A stretch of 64,000 bases of DNA from Catellatospora sp. IY07-71. GTDB lineage: Bacteria > Actinomycetota > Actinomycetes > Mycobacteriales > Micromonosporaceae. Location of the stretch: the NCBI RefSeq assembly GCF_018326265.1, contig NZ_AP023360.1:288501-352500 (forward strand), read 5' to 3'. Every line of letters begins with the position of its first letter. Position 1 is the stretch's first letter. Position numbers and translations under genes: made by a program. A model generated the notes under the pieces. That model searched no databases, was not told where the DNA came from, and saw only the letters and a list, made by a program, of their open reading frames with translations. Below are positions 60,584-64,000 of this stretch, piece after piece.

Positions 60584-61444
60584 ATGGGCTGGCTGCCCAC
60601 AGGCTCGGGTTACGAGGTGGCCCTCGACGGCGGCCGGGTGGTCTGCCGCAACGCGCAGGGCCGGCGGCTGCGCGGGCTGCCCGCGTCGGTAAAGGACGAT
60701 CCGGTGATCACCGACCTGCGCCGATTGCGCGAGTGGCTCGCTCGCCACGAGGCCGAATGCCAGGCCGAGGTCGAGCGGTGGATGGTACGCGGGCTGCCGG
60801 TGACCGTGGCGGTGCTCGCCCGCGTGTGGGCCGACGACGCCTGGCGGGCCGCGCTGCGCGACCTGGTCATGGCCCCGTACACCGACGGCATGCCCGACCT
60901 CGGCCGAGCCGGTTTCCTGCGCGACGTCGACCCCGCGCGCGGCGTCGGCGTGATCGACCTCGACGGCGAGTCGGCGTGGCTGCCCGGCCCGGCGTTCGCG
61001 GTGCCGCACCCGGTGCTGCTCGACGAGCTGGCCGAGCTGCGCGAGTTCGCCGCCGAGCTGGATGTGCGGCAGGGCGTCACCCAGCTGTTCCGCGAGGCGT
61101 ACCGCAGGCCGGCCGAGCCGGCTGAGATGACCGCGGTGCTGGACGGGTACGCGGGGGCGCCGTACGCGCAGCTGCGGCACGCCACCGCCCGGGCGGTCGG
61201 GCTCGGCTACGCCGTGCGCGGCGGCACGGCCCGCTGCCGGATCGTCGAGCAGGGCCGCCCGGTCGACGCGGCCGTCTGGCTCGGCGACGGCGATCCCGGT
61301 CATGAGAGCTGGACCGGGCGGCTGCAGTTCGCCGACGCGTCCGGGCAGCACGTGCCCGCCGCCGAGGTCGGGCCGATCACCTGGTCGGAGGGCGTACGCA
61401 TGGCCGCGGCCCTGCACGCCGGCCGCACCGGCGGAGGCGAGTGA
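60584..61444 (+). CDS. DUF4132-like protein
   Basis: A 286-residue protein beginning MGWLPTGSGYEVALDGGRVV. LPASVKDDPVITDLRRLREW and LREFAAELDVRQGVTQLFRE match the DUF4132 C-terminal module found in MolR-type proteins; here it is a separate gene. ATG 60584 has GGGAGGTGG at 6-14 bases. It overlaps the next gene start (GTGA). Function unknown; proteins of this family often occur in pairs or fusions. Confidence 0.78.
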   Translation: MGWLPTGSGYEVALDGGRVVCRNAQGRRLRGLPASVKDDPVITDLRRLREWLARHEAECQAEVERWMVRGLPVTVAVLARVWADDAWRAALRDLVMAPYTDGMPDLGRAGFLRDVDPARGVGVIDLDGESAWLPGPAFAVPHPVLLDELAELREFAAELDVRQGVTQLFREAYRRPAEPAEMTAVLDGYAGAPYAQLRHATARAVGLGYAVRGGTARCRIVEQGRPVDAAVWLGDGDPGHESWTGRLQFADASGQHVPAAEVGPITWSEGVRMAAALHAGRTGGGE

Positions 61445-64000
61445 CGATGACGCAGACCCTCATCCACCCCGCCCATGAGGACGCGCTGCTCGACGCGGGC
61501 GCCGTGCTGGACGGGCCCGGCCCGGCCCACCCGTCCGTGGCCCCGGTGACCGGCCGGGCGTACGCGCACCCCGCGCTGCCCGGACGCACCGTCGTCCGGC
61601 TGGTCAGCGAGCCGGTCGGCGCGGCCGAGGACCTGACCATGGAGTTCCTCGGGTTCGCCACGGTGGACGCGGTGCCGGTCGGGCACGGGCGGGTCCGCAC
61701 GCCGGGCTTCCCTGCGTCGGCGCTGGTGCAGGACCCGGCCCACGGCGCGCAGGCGCTGGCCCTGGTCAAGGAGATGGAGAAGCTGGCGCGGCTCGCCCGG
61801 TCCAAGCCCGGCAACGCCCGCGACGGCTACCTGGCCGTCGCGCGCCGGCTCGCGGAGACCGTTCCGCGGTTCCTGCCGCCGTTCTGGGAGCAGGCAGGCC
61901 GGGCGTTCACCGAGGCGGAGAACCCGCGCCAGGCCGCGATCTGCTTCGCCGACGCGCGGCGGGCCGAGCAGGTGCACGGCCTGCCCGTCGACGAGGACCG
62001 GCTGCGCGCCACGCATCTGGAGTTCGCCCTGGCCGGAGCGCTCACCGCGAAGGCGTTCACCGACTACGCCCGGGACGTGGCCGCCCGGCTGCCCGCCGGG
62101 CAGGCGTACCCGCTGATCCGCTCGGTCGCGATGCAGCGCGTCGCGGGCGGGCTGGCCCCCGGCGCGGGGTTCGCGGCCGACCTGCGGCGCGCCGCGAAGG
62201 CGGCCGGGCTGGACGCCGCGGCGGCCGACGACGCCGACGCCGCCGAGCTGGTGCGCCTGCCCGCGGTGGTACGCGCGCACCCGAGCTTCTGGAAGTCCTA
62301 CCGCAAGCCGCTGCTGCGGCTGGCCCGGCGCGACCCGGCGGTCGCGACCCGGCTGCGGGAGCTGCTGCCCGAGCCGCCCGGCTGGGGCACCGACCTCACC
62401 GAGGAGTGGCTCGGCCTCATCGTCGACGCCGGGGTGCTCGACGACCCCGCCGCCGATGTCGCCGCCTGGCTGGAACGGTTCGCGGGTTACCGGTCGCGCC
62501 ACCGGCTCGCCGCAGGCACCGTGAGCCCGCAGCTGCTCGACCTGGTCCCGCGGCTCGCGCCACGCCTGCGGGCGGCCGGGCGGCCGTTGGCGCTGCACCC
62601 GGCCGACGCCCGGGTGGCCGACCTCAACCTGATGGACGCCTGCCTGGCCCACGGCGTGCCGGTCGCCGCCTGGTCCGACCCGGCCGGGCTGCCGGTGGAG
62701 CGCTGGTACGACATGGAGGCCGAGGGCCGCCGCGACCTGGCCGCCGTCGCCGCCGACCCGGGCCTGCTGCCCGCGCTCGCCCGCGGCCTGTGGCGGATGC
62801 TCGACCGCTACACCCAGCTCGACCCCGCCGGATACAACGCCGTGAAGCTGGTCACCGTGCTGGCGGCGACGCCCGGCCTGGCCGCCGCCCTGCGCCACGG
62901 CATCGGGCAGGTGCGCCTGGCCGGGGCCACCGTCGCCGGGCTGGAGGCGGCGCTGCGCGAACTCCATCCATTGTGGTCGACGGCGGGCGTCGCGCTGGCC
63001 GTCGCCGAGCTGCGCCGGATCGCCGCGCTCGACGCCGCCGAGGTGCTCGCGGGCTCGCTGCGGGCCGGCCTGGTCGACGAACTGGGCTGGCCCGCGTACG
63101 AGGAGGCGGTGGCCGAGCTGAAGCGGCTGGGCCTGTCCCCGAGCTGGCCCACCGTGACGGTGAGCGACCAGAACCGCGTGGTGACCGTCGCCCCGGACGG
63201 GGCCCGCGCCGAGCACACCGTGCGCATCCCGGCCGGCTCGTGGCACACCGACGTCACGGGCTTCGTGCTCGACGGCCGCCTGCTCGTGGCCGGGCGCTCC
63301 CCCTACCCGAGCGCCGGCTGGGCGTACTGGGCCGATCGCCCGGACCGGACGTTCGAGCTGCCCCGAGCGGCGCCCGTCCCGGCCGGGCCGCCGCTGCCGT
63401 ACCTGCCGCTGGCCGGCGGCGGGGTGACCGGGGGCGGCGCGCCGTGGCTGCCCGGCGACGCGGTGCCCGCCGAGCCGGGCCTGGTGAGCAGCGACGGCGT
63501 GACCCACTGGCACCTCGTGGACGGCCGCTGGCGCGAGTTCGACCCGGTCACCGGCACGCCGGGGCCGGACGGTGTGCCCGGGTTCTTCAGTGACGGCGTG
63601 CCACCGGGACGGCGGCTGCTGCCGGAATGGTCCTGGCTGCGGCCCGGCCCGGCGGAGTTCGCGGATTCGCCGCTGGGGGCCGCGGACGGGCTGCTCGGCT
63701 GGTGCGTGCACGAGCTGCCGGACGGCACCCAGGTGGGCCGGGCGATCGACGGCCGCACCGTGCTGCGGCGGCCGACCGCGCCGGACGAGGTGCTGGTCGG
63801 TGCGCTGCGGCTGCCGGGCGACCACCTCCTGCGGCCGGTCACCGCGCGCACCGGTGGCCAGACGCGCCCCCACGACCTCGCGGTCACCGTGTGGTCGCCC
63901 GACGGCGCCAGCCCGCTGCAGGAGTGCCTGGCCACGCACAGCCGACCGCCCTTCCCGTACTGGCACGCGCTGCGGCCGCGCGACCCCGCCGGTTCGGCGG
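61441..64000 (+). CDS. Large hypothetical partner of the DUF4132 protein, cut by the window edge
   Basis: An open frame from GTG 61441 (or ATG 61447) to the last base with no stop, at least 853 residues. It is Ala/Leu/Arg-rich and mostly helical in its first ~500 residues (AREA-like repeats such as FAEADNP-type TEAENPRQAAICFADARRAE), then gains Trp/Gly/Pro-rich segments (VTVSDQNRVVTVAPDGARAE, WHLVDGRWREFDPVTGTP) suggestive of beta-repeat modules. It is translationally coupled to the DUF4132 gene. No catalytic motif recognised; the stop lies outside the window. Confidence 0.75.
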   Translation, partial: MTMTQTLIHPAHEDALLDAGAVLDGPGPAHPSVAPVTGRAYAHPALPGRTVVRLVSEPVGAAEDLTMEFLGFATVDAVPVGHGRVRTPGFPASALVQDPAHGAQALALVKEMEKLARLARSKPGNARDGYLAVARRLAETVPRFLPPFWEQAGRAFTEAENPRQAAICFADARRAEQVHGLPVDEDRLRATHLEFALAGALTAKAFTDYARDVAARLPAGQAYPLIRSVAMQRVAGGLAPGAGFAADLRRAAKAAGLDAAAADDADAAELVRLPAVVRAHPSFWKSYRKPLLRLARRDPAVATRLRELLPEPPGWGTDLTEEWLGLIVDAGVLDDPAADVAAWLERFAGYRSRHRLAAGTVSPQLLDLVPRLAPRLRAAGRPLALHPADARVADLNLMDACLAHGVPVAAWSDPAGLPVERWYDMEAEGRRDLAAVAADPGLLPALARGLWRMLDRYTQLDPAGYNAVKLVTVLAATPGLAAALRHGIGQVRLAGATVAGLEAALRELHPLWSTAGVALAVAELRRIAALDAAEVLAGSLRAGLVDELGWPAYEEAVAELKRLGLSPSWPTVTVSDQNRVVTVAPDGARAEHTVRIPAGSWHTDVTGFVLDGRLLVAGRSPYPSAGWAYWADRPDRTFELPRAAPVPAGPPLPYLPLAGGGVTGGGAPWLPGDAVPAEPGLVSSDGVTHWHLVDGRWREFDPVTGTPGPDGVPGFFSDGVPPGRRLLPEWSWLRPGPAEFADSPLGAADGLLGWCVHELPDGTQVGRAIDGRTVLRRPTAPDEVLVGALRLPGDHLLRPVTARTGGQTRPHDLAVTVWSPDGASPLQECLATHSRPPFPYWHALRPRDPAGSA

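Noticed and set aside
61300-63966. Minus-strand open frame of 888 codons at the right edge.
   Set aside because: The plus strand holds an equally long frame coupled to the DUF4132 gene by GTGA with more natural composition; the minus frame has no motifs or ribosome binding site.

Overview
The window is very GC-rich actinobacterial chromosome: GTG starts are frequent, genes overlap by ATGA or GTGA, and non-coding gaps are short. CbiD, CbiG and CobN together, conservon-like and LAL regulators, and a dispersed palindrome with core AAGGGCACCTTCTT that I associate with Micromonosporaceae point to that family. The family assignment is an inference; no rRNA or marker gene is present. I see no tRNA, rRNA, transposase, phage gene or CRISPR array.

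Layout. (1) 0.15-4.7 kb: a nitrate-sensing-type kinase with an apparent one-base frameshift, a roadblock protein, a TAXI-type binding lipoprotein and a membrane protein. (2) 4.7-6.2 kb: cbtB-cbtA-ferredoxin under a cobalamin riboswitch. (3) 6.3-7.7 kb: a secreted alpha/beta hydrolase. (4) 7.7-20.1 kb: one long minus-strand corrinoid operon (chelatase I/D fusion, cobO, cobB, cobI, cobM, cbiD, cobL, cbiG-cobJ, ferredoxin, cobH, cbiX) under a second cobalamin riboswitch. (5) 20.2-23.9 kb: a secreted trypsin-like protease and a secreted zinc carboxypeptidase that share a C-terminal P domain. (6) 23.9-26.1 kb: a double-GNAT protein and two membrane proteins. (7) 26.2-30.1 kb: cobN under a third cobalamin riboswitch. 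(8) 30.1-35.4 kb: a DUF2784 protein, then a DUF4331-TPR-NicO metal transporter operon. (9) 35.7-41.1 kb: a flavin/F420-type oxidoreductase, a sulfite-oxidase-like/FNR/DUF6510 redox set, citrate synthase, a deaminase and an epimerase. (10) 41.3-50.8 kb: a RecD2-type helicase, an FAD oxidase, small secreted proteins, a large LuxR-type regulator and an LCP protein. (11) 50.9-52.3 kb: a small stress cluster (CsbD, an acidic peptide, a DUF6131-like membrane peptide) with three sigma-B-type promoters. (12) 52.3-60.5 kb: membrane proteins, a TetR regulator, a lipid kinase, and two alkyl-DHAP-synthase-like FAD oxidases flanking glpD. (13) 60.6 kb to the end: a DUF4132 gene and a large partner cut by the window edge.

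The central theme is B12. Three B12 riboswitches govern cobalt uptake, corrin-ring synthesis and cobalt insertion. The gene set mixes early-insertion markers (CbiX, CbiD, CbiG) with late-insertion ones (CobN, chelatase I/D, CobB, CobO). No CobG or CobK is visible.

The most unusual structural signal is a population of at least eleven palindromic elements of several unrelated sequence families. Most lie at gene 3' ends. Two sit inside cobL and cbiG-cobJ without breaking the frame, and three supply the stop codon of a neighbouring gene.
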